The position numbers and the translations under genes were made by a program. From Phycisphaeraceae bacterium (GTDB lineage: Bacteria; Planctomycetota; Phycisphaerae; Phycisphaerales; UBA1924), in NCBI GenBank assembly GCA_023898685.1, contig CP060234.1, forward strand, positions 496,001-560,000: a stretch of 64,000 bases of DNA, in the 5' to 3' direction. The notes beneath the pieces were generated by a model. It ran no database searches. It saw only the letters and a list, made by a program, of their open reading frames with translations, and was not told the origin of the DNA. Positions 1 to 9,368 of this stretch are shown here, one piece after another (the stretch's first letter is position 1; the number at the start of each line of letters is the position of its first letter).

Positions 1-1791
1 CTGAAGGCCCTGATGCCGGACGGCGAGGCGTACGTCGACGCGTACTGGGACATCAAGCGGATCGAGGGCGTGCGCGTGCTCGACTCGTCGGGAGACGACG
101 GGAACGTGCCGGCCAATGCGTTCGATGGGATCTCGCAGTACGACGGCAACCGCTGGTCGGTGGAGGGGCTGGGCAAGCCGAAGTTCGTCGAGGTCGACCT
201 GGGCTCGCCCCGAGAGATCTCGGGCTTCGTGGTCCACACCTACCAGAACCGCGACTACCAGTACACGATCGAGGCGGGGATCGCCCGGGACACGATGATC
301 CCCGTCGTTGATCGCACGAAGAACAGTGAGCAAGGGCCGATCCGTGACGAGCTGGCCCAGCCGATCCGGGCCCGGTACGTCAAGGTGACGGTCACGGGGG
401 CGGCGACCTACCCGGGCCCCTGGGTCTCGCTGCGCGAGGTCGAGATCGTCACGCCCGAGCGGCAGGAGCGGCGGGCCCGCCCCGTGCCCAAGATGCGGGC
501 GCTCCGCCCGGCCCCGCCCCGCGAGGCGTCGGTGTTCGAGAAGAACGCGGGGTGGTGCTGGTATCAGGACGAGCGGGCGATCATCGACGGGCACGCGATC
601 GTGTTCGGGTCGGTCGCGGGCGAGAACAGCCCGAAGGGGCGGGACGGCTGGGCGGGGGACATCAGGGTGACCCGCGTCGACCTCGACTCGGGCGACGCGC
701 AGCGGTTCACGCTCAAGGGCGGGTTCAACTGCGACGACCACGCGGCGCCGGCGATCTACCGCCGGTCGGACGGGCGGTACCTCGCGGTGTACAGCGGGCA
801 CAGCGTCGACAGGCAATCACGCTGGCGTGTGTCGAGCGAGCCCGGGTCGATCGAGTCATGGGAGGCGGAGAGGACACTCGACTTCCCCGAGCGGGTCTGC
901 TATTCCAACCTGCACTTCCTCGCCGACGAGAACGGGGGCAAGGGCCGGCTCTACAGCTTCCTGCGCGCCGATGGCTGGGACCCCAACGCGATGGTCAGCG
1001 ACGACGAGGGGCTCACGTGGTGCCTCGCGGGGCGGCTGCTCGACTGGCCCGATCGGCCCTACGTCAAGTACGCCTCCAATGGGCGCGACACGATCCATTT
1101 CATCACCACCGACGGGCACCCCCGCATCTTCGACAACAGCGTCTACGAGGGCTATGTCATGGGCGGGAAGGTCTACGACTCGTTCGGGCACGCCGTCGAC
1201 GACTTCGACAGCGCGGGCCTGACCGAGAAGACGCTGACGAAGATCTTCCAGGGCGACCCGCAGAACGTCGGGTGGACGGTCGACATGGCGCTCGACCCGC
1301 ACGGCTACCCGGTTGTCGCCCTCTCGGTGCAGAAGGACGGGGCGGCGATCAGGAACAACCCGAACGAGGCGATCGCCCTCGACCACCGCTACATGTACGG
1401 GCGGTTCGACGGCAAAGCGTGGCACGTGCACCAGATGGCCTTCGCCGGCACGGGCTTCTACGCCGCCGAGCCCGACTACACCGGTCTGTGCGCGATCGAC
1501 CCCAACGAGACGAGCGTGGTGTACATCTCCGCCGACGTCGACCCGGAGACGGGGCTGCCCAACGTGAGCAGCGCCGACAACCAGCGACACTACGAGATCT
1601 TCCGGGGCGAGACGGACGATGGCGGCGAGAGCTGGACGTGGACCCCGATCACGCGTGACTCGACGGTCGACAACATCCGCCCCGTGATCCCCTCGAGCAA
1701 GGACTACCGTGCCGTGCTGTGGATGCGGGGCTCGTACCGCACCTACACCGATTTCGGCACCGACATCGTGGGCCTCGTTGACGCCCGCTGA
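1..1791 (+). CDS. F5/8 type C + BNR_4 beta-propeller protein (5' partial)
   Basis: The reading frame is open from base 1, so the true start lies before the window; an internal ATG at 13 is not a convincing start. About residues 25-155 resemble a discoidin (F5/8 type C) carbohydrate-binding domain (NAFDG, FVEVDLG, ARYVKVTV). From about residue 180 to the end is a BNR_4-type beta-propeller. It carries a His in 'DDHAAP' and another 20 residues later in 'YSGH', then 'YSNLHF'. The same spacing occurs in the second BNR_4 protein at 9369-11510. Ulvan lyases of families PL24/PL25 are beta-propellers using His/Tyr/Arg chemistry, so a lyase role is possible. kduI and kduD follow 40 bp downstream on the same strand, which fits a lyase making unsaturated uronates. 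Alternatives are a sialidase-like hydrolase or a binding protein. Domain calls are by eye. Confidence 0.8.
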   Translation: MKALMPDGEAYVDAYWDIKRIEGVRVLDSSGDDGNVPANAFDGISQYDGNRWSVEGLGKPKFVEVDLGSPREISGFVVHTYQNRDYQYTIEAGIARDTMIPVVDRTKNSEQGPIRDELAQPIRARYVKVTVTGAATYPGPWVSLREVEIVTPERQERRARPVPKMRALRPAPPREASVFEKNAGWCWYQDERAIIDGHAIVFGSVAGENSPKGRDGWAGDIRVTRVDLDSGDAQRFTLKGGFNCDDHAAPAIYRRSDGRYLAVYSGHSVDRQSRWRVSSEPGSIESWEAERTLDFPERVCYSNLHFLADENGGKGRLYSFLRADGWDPNAMVSDDEGLTWCLAGRLLDWPDRPYVKYASNGRDTIHFITTDGHPRIFDNSVYEGYVMGGKVYDSFGHAVDDFDSAGLTEKTLTKIFQGDPQNVGWTVDMALDPHGYPVVALSVQKDGAAIRNNPNEAIALDHRYMYGRFDGKAWHVHQMAFAGTGFYAAEPDYTGLCAIDPNETSVVYISADVDPETGLPNVSSADNQRHYEIFRGETDDGGESWTWTPITRDSTVDNIRPVIPSSKDYRAVLWMRGSYRTYTDFGTDIVGLVDAR

Positions 1792-1831
1792 GCGAGTTCA
1801 CACAGGTCCTCACAGAGAGCAGCAGACCGCC

Positions 1832-2662
1832 ATGCAGATCCGATACGCCATCCCGCCGAGCGACGTGCCGGGCGCCACGCCCGCAGAACTGAGAGAACGA
1901 TTCCTGGTCCAGCACCTGTTCGAGCCCGGGAAGGTGAGCCTGACCTACAGCCTCGAGGACCGGATGGTCATCGGGGGCGTGATGCCGACGAGCGGGGCGG
2001 TCGAGCTGCCCTGCCCTCCCGAACTGGCGAGCGACTATTTCGCCGAGCGACGGGAGATCGGCGTGCTCAACGTCGGCGGGGCGGGAACGGTGACCGTCGA
2101 CGGGACCGGATACGACATCCCTAATCTCGACATGCTCTACATCGGGCGCGGGGCGAAGGCGGTGTCGTTCAGGAGCGCGAGCGGTTCGGAGCCCGCGAAG
2201 TTCTACCTCGTGAGCTGCCCGGCTCACAAGGAGTACCCCACAACGCTCGCCCCTCGCGGCAAGGCCAACCGCGTCGATCTGGGCTCGGACGAGTCGGCCA
2301 ACAAGCGGACGATCTTCCAGTTCATCCACGAGGAGGGCGTGAAGAGCTGCCAGCTCGTGATGGGCTTCACCGAGCTCGCGACGGGGAGCGTGTGGAACAC
2401 CATGCCGGCCCACACACACCTGCGCCGCAACGAGGTGTACATGTACTTCGACCTGCCCGCCCAGCACGCGGTGTTCCACTTCATGGGCGAACCCGAGAAC
2501 ACGCGGCACCTGGTGATGCGTGACGGCGAGGCGGTGATCAGCCCGTCGTGGTCGATCCACGCGGGCTCGGGAACCAGCAACTACCGGTTCTGCTGGGCGA
2601 TGGGCGGCGAGAACCAGCGGTTCACCGACATGGACGCGGTCGAGATGGGGAGGCTGCGATGA
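1832..2662 (+). CDS. kduI: 5-dehydro-4-deoxy-D-glucuronate isomerase KduI
   Basis: KduI converts 5-keto-4-deoxyuronate, the rearranged product of polysaccharide lyases, to 3-deoxy-D-glycero-2,5-hexodiulosonate in the cytoplasm. The start at MQIRYAIPPS gives 276 residues, close to the usual length of about 278. The frame extends further upstream, but that part overlaps the preceding gene and is unlike the family. The cupin metal site is visible: His194, His196 and Glu201 in 'AHTHLRRNE', plus His243 in 'SWSIHAGS', with the same relative spacing as the zinc ligands of E. coli KduI. The stop overlaps the start of kduD (ATGA), so the two are translationally coupled. Confidence 0.96.
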   Translation: MQIRYAIPPSDVPGATPAELRERFLVQHLFEPGKVSLTYSLEDRMVIGGVMPTSGAVELPCPPELASDYFAERREIGVLNVGGAGTVTVDGTGYDIPNLDMLYIGRGAKAVSFRSASGSEPAKFYLVSCPAHKEYPTTLAPRGKANRVDLGSDESANKRTIFQFIHEEGVKSCQLVMGFTELATGSVWNTMPAHTHLRRNEVYMYFDLPAQHAVFHFMGEPENTRHLVMRDGEAVISPSWSIHAGSGTSNYRFCWAMGGENQRFTDMDAVEMGRLR

Positions 2663-3420
2663 TCCTCGACGCATTCAAGCTGGACGGGAAGACGGCGCTG
2701 GTGACCGGGGCCGGCAGGGGGCTGGGCCAGGCGATGGCGATCGGGCTCGCCCAGGCGGGGGCCGACGTCGCGGTAACCGACATCGGCGACATGAGCGAGA
2801 CCGTCGCGGCGATCGAGAAGGTGGGCCGCAAGGCGGTTGCGATCACCGCCAACCTCGTGGACCCGCAAGGCCACAAGCCGGTCGTACCGGCGGTGATCGG
2901 GGCGTTTGGCCATCTCGACATCCTGGTGAACAACGCGGGGATCATCCGGCGGGCGCCGATCCAGGAATTCACCGAGAAGGACTGGGACGACGTGATGAGC
3001 ATCAACATCCGCTCGGTGTTCATGCTCAGCCAGGCGGCAGCGAAGCACATGATCGAGCGGGGGCAGGGCGGCAAGATCGTCTCGGTTGCCTCGATGCTCT
3101 CGTTCCAGGGCGGCATCCGCGTGCCGTCATACACCGCGAGCAAGAGTGCCGTGATGGGCCTGACGCGCCTGCTGGCGTGCGAGCTGGCCCCCCACCGCAT
3201 CTGCGCCAACGCGATCGCCCCGGGGTATATGGCGACCGAGAACACCCGCCCGCTCCGCGACGACGCCGAGCGGAGCAAGGCGATCCTCGAGCGGATCCCT
3301 GCGGGCCGGTGGGGCGAGCCCACCGATCTCGCCGGGGCCGTGGTCTTCCTCTCGTCGAGGGCCGCCGACTATGTCAACGGGTACACGCTCGCGGTGGATG
3401 GGGGCTGGCTCGCGCGGTGA
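2659..3420 (+). CDS. kduD: 2-dehydro-3-deoxy-D-gluconate 5-dehydrogenase KduD (SDR family)
   Basis: This NAD(P)-dependent short-chain dehydrogenase follows KduI in the pathway and forms 2-keto-3-deoxygluconate. The start at ATG 2659 overlaps the kduI stop by four bases and gives 253 residues, typical for KduD. Visible motifs are the Rossmann glycine stretch TGAGRGLGQ (residues 16-24), NNAG, and the catalytic Tyr158/Lys162 in 'YTASKS'. The C-terminus 'YVNGYTLAVDGGWLAR' is characteristic of the family. Coupling to kduI makes this function more likely than a generic SDR. No KDG kinase or aldolase gene follows, so the later steps must be encoded elsewhere. Confidence 0.94.
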   Translation: MILDAFKLDGKTALVTGAGRGLGQAMAIGLAQAGADVAVTDIGDMSETVAAIEKVGRKAVAITANLVDPQGHKPVVPAVIGAFGHLDILVNNAGIIRRAPIQEFTEKDWDDVMSINIRSVFMLSQAAAKHMIERGQGGKIVSVASMLSFQGGIRVPSYTASKSAVMGLTRLLACELAPHRICANAIAPGYMATENTRPLRDDAERSKAILERIPAGRWGEPTDLAGAVVFLSSRAADYVNGYTLAVDGGWLAR

Positions 3421-3557
3421 GCCGACTTTCCCGGACCTTCGTTGGACTGGACGATTCTCCAGTTCGCCATGCGTCTGAATACACCGTCACCCGGGGGCTC
3501 TGGACCAGGATTGAAGAAGGTTCCTTAAAGAGTCGGTTTCCATAGCGCGCAAACCGC

Positions 3558-3585
3558 TTGACTAGAGCGACGGGCGCGGTACTCT
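3558..3585 (+). promoter_or_regulatory. candidate promoter / operator upstream of galK
   Basis: TTGACT (3558-3563) is followed after 16 bases by TACTCT (3580-3585). This resembles a housekeeping sigma promoter with a weak -10 box. The stretch just before it, CAAACCGCTTGAC (3550-3562), is loosely like a LacI-type operator half-site arrangement, and a LacI-family gene lies at 5216-6256. This is seen by eye only. Confidence 0.3.
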
Positions 3586-3653
3586 GTGAAAGCGATCAAG
3601 GGCTTGATAGTCCGGCTTGGTCGCGACCCTTTCCGGGGCGATCGGAGACCGGC

Positions 3654-4937
<1,284 letters not shown>

Positions 4938-4976
4938 GGCCGGGGGAATCCGGGTTGCCCGAAGAACCCCCTCCGA

Positions 4977-5019
4977 CCCGCCTTTGGCGGGCCACCTCCC
5001 CCGTCGGTGACGGGGGAGG
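4977..5019. repeat. two tandem hairpins after galK
   Basis: Hairpin 1 is CCCGCC-TTT-GGCGGG (4977-4991). Hairpin 2 has a perfect 11-bp stem, CCTCCCCCGTC / GACGGGGGAGG, with a GGT loop (4995-5019). There is no clear U-tract. They could act as the galK terminator, but they also look like a dispersed intergenic palindrome; a degenerate relative may lie near 42310-42345. Confidence 0.6.
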
Positions 5020-5215
5020 AGAGGCTTGACGGGTGAGCCTCCCACGCCCGCGGCTTGGTTCAGGCAACACCGTTGCTGGATGCGATTCGTATCGTGGTTC
5101 CTTGAGACGGGCGACAGAGGATTGCGATCGGCTCTGGTGCGCGCTGCGCACCGGCGACACTCGCTGACGCTTCGGGCTCGCCTGAAGACTGGCTTTCCTG
5201 ATCGGCTCGGCTGTG

Positions 5216-6256
5216 CTACTTCGCCAGCCCGCTTGAGGCGCGGGGCACGAACTCGGCGTTGACCAGGATCGGCTCAGACGACGGATCGCCCCCGATCAGG
5301 CCGAGCGTCGATTCGACGAGGGCGCGGGTGACCTGCGCGACCGGCTCACGCACGACGGTCAGCCCACCGCCGAGCCAGCGGGCGGCGATCGGGTCGTCGT
5401 AGGTCGCGACGGCGATATCGTGGCCCACGCGCTTGCCCAGCTTCGCAAGCTCATAGAGCACGGCGGGGATCACCGTCGCGTTGTGCACCAGCAGACAATC
5501 GATACCGGGCTCGCGGGTGAGCAGGGCCGACGTCGCGGCGGCCCACTCGGCGAGGTCGGCCTCCTGGCTGAGCGAGTGGCACTGCGAGCCCCGCTCGTAG
5601 AGCTTGAGTCGATTCAGCGTGGCGAGATGCGACGAAGCGCGGGGCGAACGCTGCGCCTCGGGCAGGGAGACGTCATGCCGCGTGTCGCAGAGGACCCCGA
5701 TCCGCGTCGCGCCGGCGGCCTTGAAGTGCTCGAACAGCTTGTTGGTCGCGGGCTCGTAGTCGACGTGGACGACGGTGGACTCGCCCCAGGGGTCGTGCCG
5801 CTGACCGAACACCTCGGCTCGGATGACGAGGGGGAAATCGGGCCCGCGGTCGGCGGCCTTCGACGGGTCGTCGGTGTACTCGAGGGCGATGATCGCGTCG
5901 CACAGGCGCTGGTCGATCATGCCGAGCAGCGTCTGGGCCCGCTGGGGATCGGAGAAGGTCTCGAAAGGGATGGTGTGGTAGTTCTCCGCAGAGAGCTCGG
6001 CCTCGATGGCGCTGAGGTATTCCGCGAAGAACTGGTTGAGCAGCCGGTTGACGAGCAACGCGACCGTCATCGACCGCCCCCCCGCGAGGAGCTGGGCCTG
6101 GCGGTTGGGGATGTAGTTCATCTCGCGGGCGACACGCTCGATCTTGGCCCGGACCTCCGCGGAGACGCGGTGGTATCGCTTCCCGTTGAGCACCAGCGAT
6201 ACGGTCGCCTCGGAGGTGCCCACGACGGCCGCGATGTCTCTGAGTGTCGTCGCCAC
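5216..6256 (-). CDS. LacI-family transcriptional regulator
   Basis: The N-terminal helix-turn-helix is typical of LacI/GalR proteins ('TLRDIAAVVGTSEATVSLVL', then a hinge 'NYIPNRQAQLLAGGRS'). A periplasmic-binding-protein-like sensor domain follows. The GTG at 6256 puts the HTH at the very N-terminus and has a purine-rich AAGGGG upstream, giving 346 residues; the in-frame ATG at 6340 would add an atypical 28-residue leader. It sits between the kdu/galK genes and the exported lectin/BNR_4 genes, so it plausibly controls sugar-induced expression of the locus. The ligand cannot be read from the sequence. Confidence 0.9.
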   Translation of the reverse strand: MATTLRDIAAVVGTSEATVSLVLNGKRYHRVSAEVRAKIERVAREMNYIPNRQAQLLAGGRSMTVALLVNRLLNQFFAEYLSAIEAELSAENYHTIPFETFSDPQRAQTLLGMIDQRLCDAIIALEYTDDPSKAADRGPDFPLVIRAEVFGQRHDPWGESTVVHVDYEPATNKLFEHFKAAGATRIGVLCDTRHDVSLPEAQRSPRASSHLATLNRLKLYERGSQCHSLSQEADLAEWAAATSALLTREPGIDCLLVHNATVIPAVLYELAKLGKRVGHDIAVATYDDPIAARWLGGGLTVVREPVAQVTRALVESTLGLIGGDPSSEPILVNAEFVPRASSGLAK

Positions 6257-6364
6257 CCATGCCCCTTGCTTGCACCAACCGGCCGGTCCGCCGCCCACAT
6301 CGGCCGGGGAGGGAGTTGCTGATGAACGATAGCCCCTCACGCCCGATCGCGCCGCGTGGACCCG

Positions 6365-6399
6365 AATGAAAGCCGCGTCGGGCGGTGTGCCCGACGCGG
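6365..6399 (-). terminator. intrinsic terminator of the 6436-8070 gene
   Basis: A perfect 11-bp GC-rich stem (CCGCGTCGGGC / GCCCGACGCGG, loop of 5) lies at 6373-6399. On the minus strand it is followed by TTTCATT. It lies 37 bp beyond the stop codon of the upstream gene. Confidence 0.7.
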
Positions 6400-6435
6400 C
6401 CGGATGAATCAGGGGTTTGGGGGCGGCGAGCCGGA

Positions 6436-8070
6436 TTACGGGAACACGCAGCCCGCGTCGTACTCGGCGAGGTAGTCGATGAGATCGAGCATCGTGGTCA
6501 TGCCGTCGCCGTCGCGGTCGGCGGTGCAGGGGGCGTAGTAGACGCTGGTGGCGGTGAAGTCGTTGATGACCGGGTTGGTGCCGCCGCTGCCGTAGTCATA
6601 GCTGAAGCCGGCGAAGTTGATGTCGTCGACGGGGATGTTGATCGTCGTGGGGCCGACGAGCAGGCTGCCGTTGAGATAGAACTCGGCGGTGAAGCTGCTG
6701 CCGTCGCCGCGGGTGTCGATGATGACCTGCAACTGGATCGGATTGTTGAAGTCGAGCCCGGCGACGTCCTGTCCGAACAGGCCACCCGCGGTGCGGTAGC
6801 CGCCGAAGACCTCGACGTCGTTGCGGGCGGGGTCGTTGCGGACGAGCATCCAGGCGATGCCCTCGAGCTCGTTGGAGAACCGATCGGTGTATTGAACGGC
6901 CTGGCCCGGATTCGAGAGCGCGTCGCGGCAGAAGCCGACGGCGACCCACTGCGAGGTCGTGTTGGTGAGCTCACAGTTGAGGGTGTAGACGTAGTTGGGC
7001 TGGGCGTCGAGGGCCAGGATGGCGCCGCCGTCCTGGGTCTCGGCGATCTCGCCGTTGTCGAGCCAGTCGAGACTGGCCGACCAGTTGCCGCCGATGTCGG
7101 CGGCGGCGCCGTCAAGCTGGCCGCCGGCGCCGGAGAAGTCGTCGGCGAGCGCGGTGGTCAGGGGGCCCGCGCCGGGGCAGCCGTCGTCGACCGCGGTGAC
7201 CATGGCGAACTGGTCCAACGCGTCGAGGGCGTTGTCGCCGTTGAGGTCGGCGTAGCAGGGCGGCGGGGGCGCGACAAAGAGGAAGTCTTCGGGCGCGAGC
7301 ACGGCGCCGGTCACCCGCAGATCATCGATCTGGGCGACCAATCCGTCCACGGCGTTGCCGCCGTAGGAGCCGCGGCCCACCGAATAGAACTGGCTGAACG
7401 GATCGGTCACGGCGATGATGTTCTCGGGGGCGGCCTCGGAGTCCTCGAGCTGCCCGTCAACGTAGAGGTTCAGCGTCTGCGCGGTCGGGTTGTAGACCGC
7501 CGCGACGTGGTACCAGACGCCCGCCACAGTCGTCGTCGTCCCCTCGGTGTAGGGGCGGTTGACCGTGAAGGTGCCGTCGCCGTTGTCGACGATGCTGGTC
7601 ACCATCGAGCACGAGAAGTGGTTGGCGCTGTTCTTCTGGAAGTAGAGATCCGCGAGCGGGGTGCGGTCCTCGAGCAGGTCACGGTCGCGGCCCAGGATGG
7701 TCTGGAAGCCGCCGACGTTCTCGAAGCGGACGCGGCACTCGATCGTCCAGCCCGTCGCCGGAAGATCAAACGAGTCGCCCTCGACCTCGAGGTAACCGAA
7801 GCCCGGGGAGAAGTCGCCCGAGAGCACGCTGCCCGGGTAGCCGACCGGGTAGGAGTTCGGATCGGGCTGGAGCAGCGACCCGACGGGGTACTCGCCCGCG
7901 GTGTTGGCGAAGGCGAACCAGAAGTTGCCGTTCTCGGTGATCGACGTGATCGTCGAGCCGTCGGCCTCGTCCTCGAAGTCGAGGTACGAGAGCGTCTGGG
8001 CGCCGGCGGTCGCGGCGAGCAGCGCGGCGGCAGGGAGTGCGAGCTTCATCTCGGCAAGGGACAGTTTCAT
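6436..8070 (-). CDS. exported LamG-type lectin protein with EF-hand (GC-type dockerin-like) modules
   Basis: The start at ATG 8070 has a strong GAGGAGAG ribosome site and gives 544 residues. A signal peptide (LPAAALLAATAGAQ) is followed by a LamG/concanavalin-like domain (about 25-280) containing 'SYLDFEDE' and 'WYHVAAVYN'. A short Cys-bracketed EF-hand module follows (CYADLNGD ... DDGCP), then a second beta-rich domain (about 315-510). The protein ends in another short EF-hand module (CTADRDGDG ... DAGCVFP). The first ~260 residues are about 94% identical to the 11637-13736 protein. The likely role is binding polysaccharide outside the cell or at the surface; the exact ligand is unknown. Confidence 0.85.
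   Translation of the reverse strand: MKLSLAEMKLALPAAALLAATAGAQTLSYLDFEDEADGSTITSITENGNFWFAFANTAGEYPVGSLLQPDPNSYPVGYPGSVLSGDFSPGFGYLEVEGDSFDLPATGWTIECRVRFENVGGFQTILGRDRDLLEDRTPLADLYFQKNSANHFSCSMVTSIVDNGDGTFTVNRPYTEGTTTTVAGVWYHVAAVYNPTAQTLNLYVDGQLEDSEAAPENIIAVTDPFSQFYSVGRGSYGGNAVDGLVAQIDDLRVTGAVLAPEDFLFVAPPPPCYADLNGDNALDALDQFAMVTAVDDGCPGAGPLTTALADDFSGAGGQLDGAAADIGGNWSASLDWLDNGEIAETQDGGAILALDAQPNYVYTLNCELTNTTSQWVAVGFCRDALSNPGQAVQYTDRFSNELEGIAWMLVRNDPARNDVEVFGGYRTAGGLFGQDVAGLDFNNPIQLQVIIDTRGDGSSFTAEFYLNGSLLVGPTTINIPVDDINFAGFSYDYGSGGTNPVINDFTATSVYYAPCTADRDGDGMTTMLDLIDYLAEYDAGCVFP
7235..8025. repeat. direct repeat copy 1 (LamG-coding, ~790 bp)
   Basis: This stretch aligns without gaps to 12901-13691. 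Several landmarks checked across it keep a constant offset of 5666 bases. The encoded protein segments differ at about 16 of ~254 positions. This points to a recent duplication or gene conversion between the two LamG genes. Confidence 0.9.
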
Positions 8071-8183
8071 CGCGGACTCTCCTCGGTTGGGTTCTGCGGT
8101 TCTTCGTGGCTCGGCCCGACTTGTCGATCGGCTGATGTCGGGCGGTGATCGTGTGGTCGATTCGTCCAGTTCTGCATCGTCAT

Positions 8184-8266
8184 TTGCTTGTGTCAAGCAA
8201 AGCGTTTAACTTGGCCTCGATGCCCAAGCTCGCGTCTGTGCTATCCAGACGTGTTAAGAGCATAAC
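8184..8266 (-). promoter_or_regulatory. putative regulatory region with motifs shared with 13849-13916
   Basis: It contains a perfect palindrome TTGCTTG-TGT-CAAGCAA (8184-8200), then CGTTTAAC (8203-8210). After exactly 42 bases comes GTTAAGAGCATAAC (8253-8266), itself bracketed by GTTA/TAAC. The last two motifs recur with identical sequence and spacing upstream of the other LamG gene. This suggests a common operator pair or promoter. LacI-type binding is a guess. Confidence 0.55.
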
Positions 8267-8475
8267 AGACCGGGGGCTCGCCGCCAAGAACAATCTGCTG
8301 CCGGCTTGCCATGACGGCATGGTATCCGATCAAAAACCGTCTTATATCCGGTCCATTGCCGATTATTTTTCATCTCTGGTCCGGCCGACCCGAAATCTGC
8401 GGCGCTCAGATGCGCCCGCCCAGGGAGGCCGTGCTGTTGGTGTTGCCCGGTGATTGCCGGCCTTTGCCGGCGCGT

Positions 8476-8515
8476 GATGAAAAGACCCCGGTCAACCTCG
8501 TGGTTGATCGGGGTC
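8476..8515 (-). terminator. intrinsic terminator of the 8540-9286 gene
   Basis: A 14-bp stem (8484-8497 with 8502-8515; one position G:U in RNA) has a 4-base loop. On the minus strand it is followed by TTTTCATC. It lies 24 bp past the stop codon. Confidence 0.8.
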
Positions 8516-8539
8516 ATGGTCGCATCATTCTCAGTCTGA

Positions 8540-9286
8540 TCAGCTGCGGCGGCGTGTCGCGAAGAGCCCGCCCGCGCCAAGAAGCAGGATCGCCCCGGGG
8601 GCCGGAACGAGCGCGGTCCCCACGCCGTCGTACCAGGTGCGGTTGCCGTTGCTCGTGTTCGCGAGGTCATCGATGTACACGTGGATCTCGCCGTTCGCAT
8701 CGGCGATCGCGGTGCCCAGCGTCACCTGGGCCATGTAGCGGTCGGACTGATGGATGAGGACGGCGTTGTCGAAGTAGCCGCTGTTCTCGAAGCCGCCGGC
8801 GTCGTAGGTCAGATGCAGGTTGGTCTGGAGGGACGCATCGCCCGGCGCATCGTCGGTCATGCGGTCCATGGGCAGGAAGCTCGAGCTGGAGAAGTGGGAC
8901 GTGTTGTAGCCCTGGATATCGCCCGCGGCGTTGTCGACGAGCGCGGCCCGTCCACGCCAGAGCTGGCCCGACGCGCCCCAGAAGTAGGCGTAGACGTCGT
9001 ACTCCTGGCCCGCACTGAGCCCGCTCACGGTGGTCATCAGGCGGGCGCCGTTCTCGCTCGACTCGTTGGTCGAGTAGATCGAGGCATTGTTGGCGAAATC
9101 CCGCTGGTTCCACATGTTGTCGGCGGCGGTGCTGTCGTCGACCGCCGTGAACACGCTCCCGTCGGAATAGGTCGTGTTTCCGCCGACACCGTCGGTGGCG
9201 TCGAGGTAGGTGACGCCCGCGCCGGCGGTCGCGGCCATGACGGCGGGAAGCGCGATCGCCGCCGCCAGCGTGAATCTTGCAACCAT
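8540..9286 (-). CDS. exported protein with PEP-CTERM-like anchor
   Basis: The start at ATG 9286 follows GGAGGG and gives 248 residues. A signal peptide (ALPAVMAATAGAG) is followed by a single beta-rich module. The C-terminus has the layout of a PEP-CTERM sorting tag: VPAPG, a hydrophobic stretch (AILLLGAGGLF), then ATRRRS. Proteins with such tags are normally processed by an exosortase. The body matches the ~165-residue module repeated in the neighbouring 9369-11510 and 11637-13736 proteins. Shared markers are 'YDVYAYFWG' and the ending 'ANGEIHVYIDDL ... RTWYDG'. The module is not one I recognise; a carbohydrate-binding jelly roll is a guess. Confidence 0.82.
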   Translation of the reverse strand: MVARFTLAAAIALPAVMAATAGAGVTYLDATDGVGGNTTYSDGSVFTAVDDSTAADNMWNQRDFANNASIYSTNESSENGARLMTTVSGLSAGQEYDVYAYFWGASGQLWRGRAALVDNAAGDIQGYNTSHFSSSSFLPMDRMTDDAPGDASLQTNLHLTYDAGGFENSGYFDNAVLIHQSDRYMAQVTLGTAIADANGEIHVYIDDLANTSNGNRTWYDGVGTALVPAPGAILLLGAGGLFATRRRS

Positions 9287-9324
9287 GGTGATTCCCTCCA
9301 TCTCGTTCCGCTCTCTCGCGATTG

Positions 9325-9355
9325 CCCGCGTGCGCCGAGCGGCCCCGCACGCGGG
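9325..9355 (-). terminator. hairpin after the 9369-11510 gene
   Basis: A 10-bp stem CCCGCGTGCG / CGCACGCGGG with an 11-base loop lies 14 bp beyond the stop. No U-tract follows, so it may be an mRNA 3'-end stabiliser rather than a terminator, with readthrough into the 8540-9286 gene. Confidence 0.45.
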
Positions 9356-9368
9356 AGATCTCCCTCGC

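Larger units (their letters stand above)
8071..8539. other. 469-bp intergenic region upstream of the 6436-8070 gene
   Basis: No convincing gene is seen here. It holds the terminator of the 8540-9286 gene (8476-8515), a lower-GC stretch around 8300-8400, the regulatory motifs at 8184-8266, and the leader and ribosome site of the LamG gene. It is probably the promoter region of that gene. Confidence 0.7.

Noticed and set aside
6385..8148. Long open frame (587 codons) on the plus strand
   Set aside because: It lies antisense to the LamG gene, whose signal peptide, ribosome site and homologue are clear. High GC at third positions makes such shadow frames common here.
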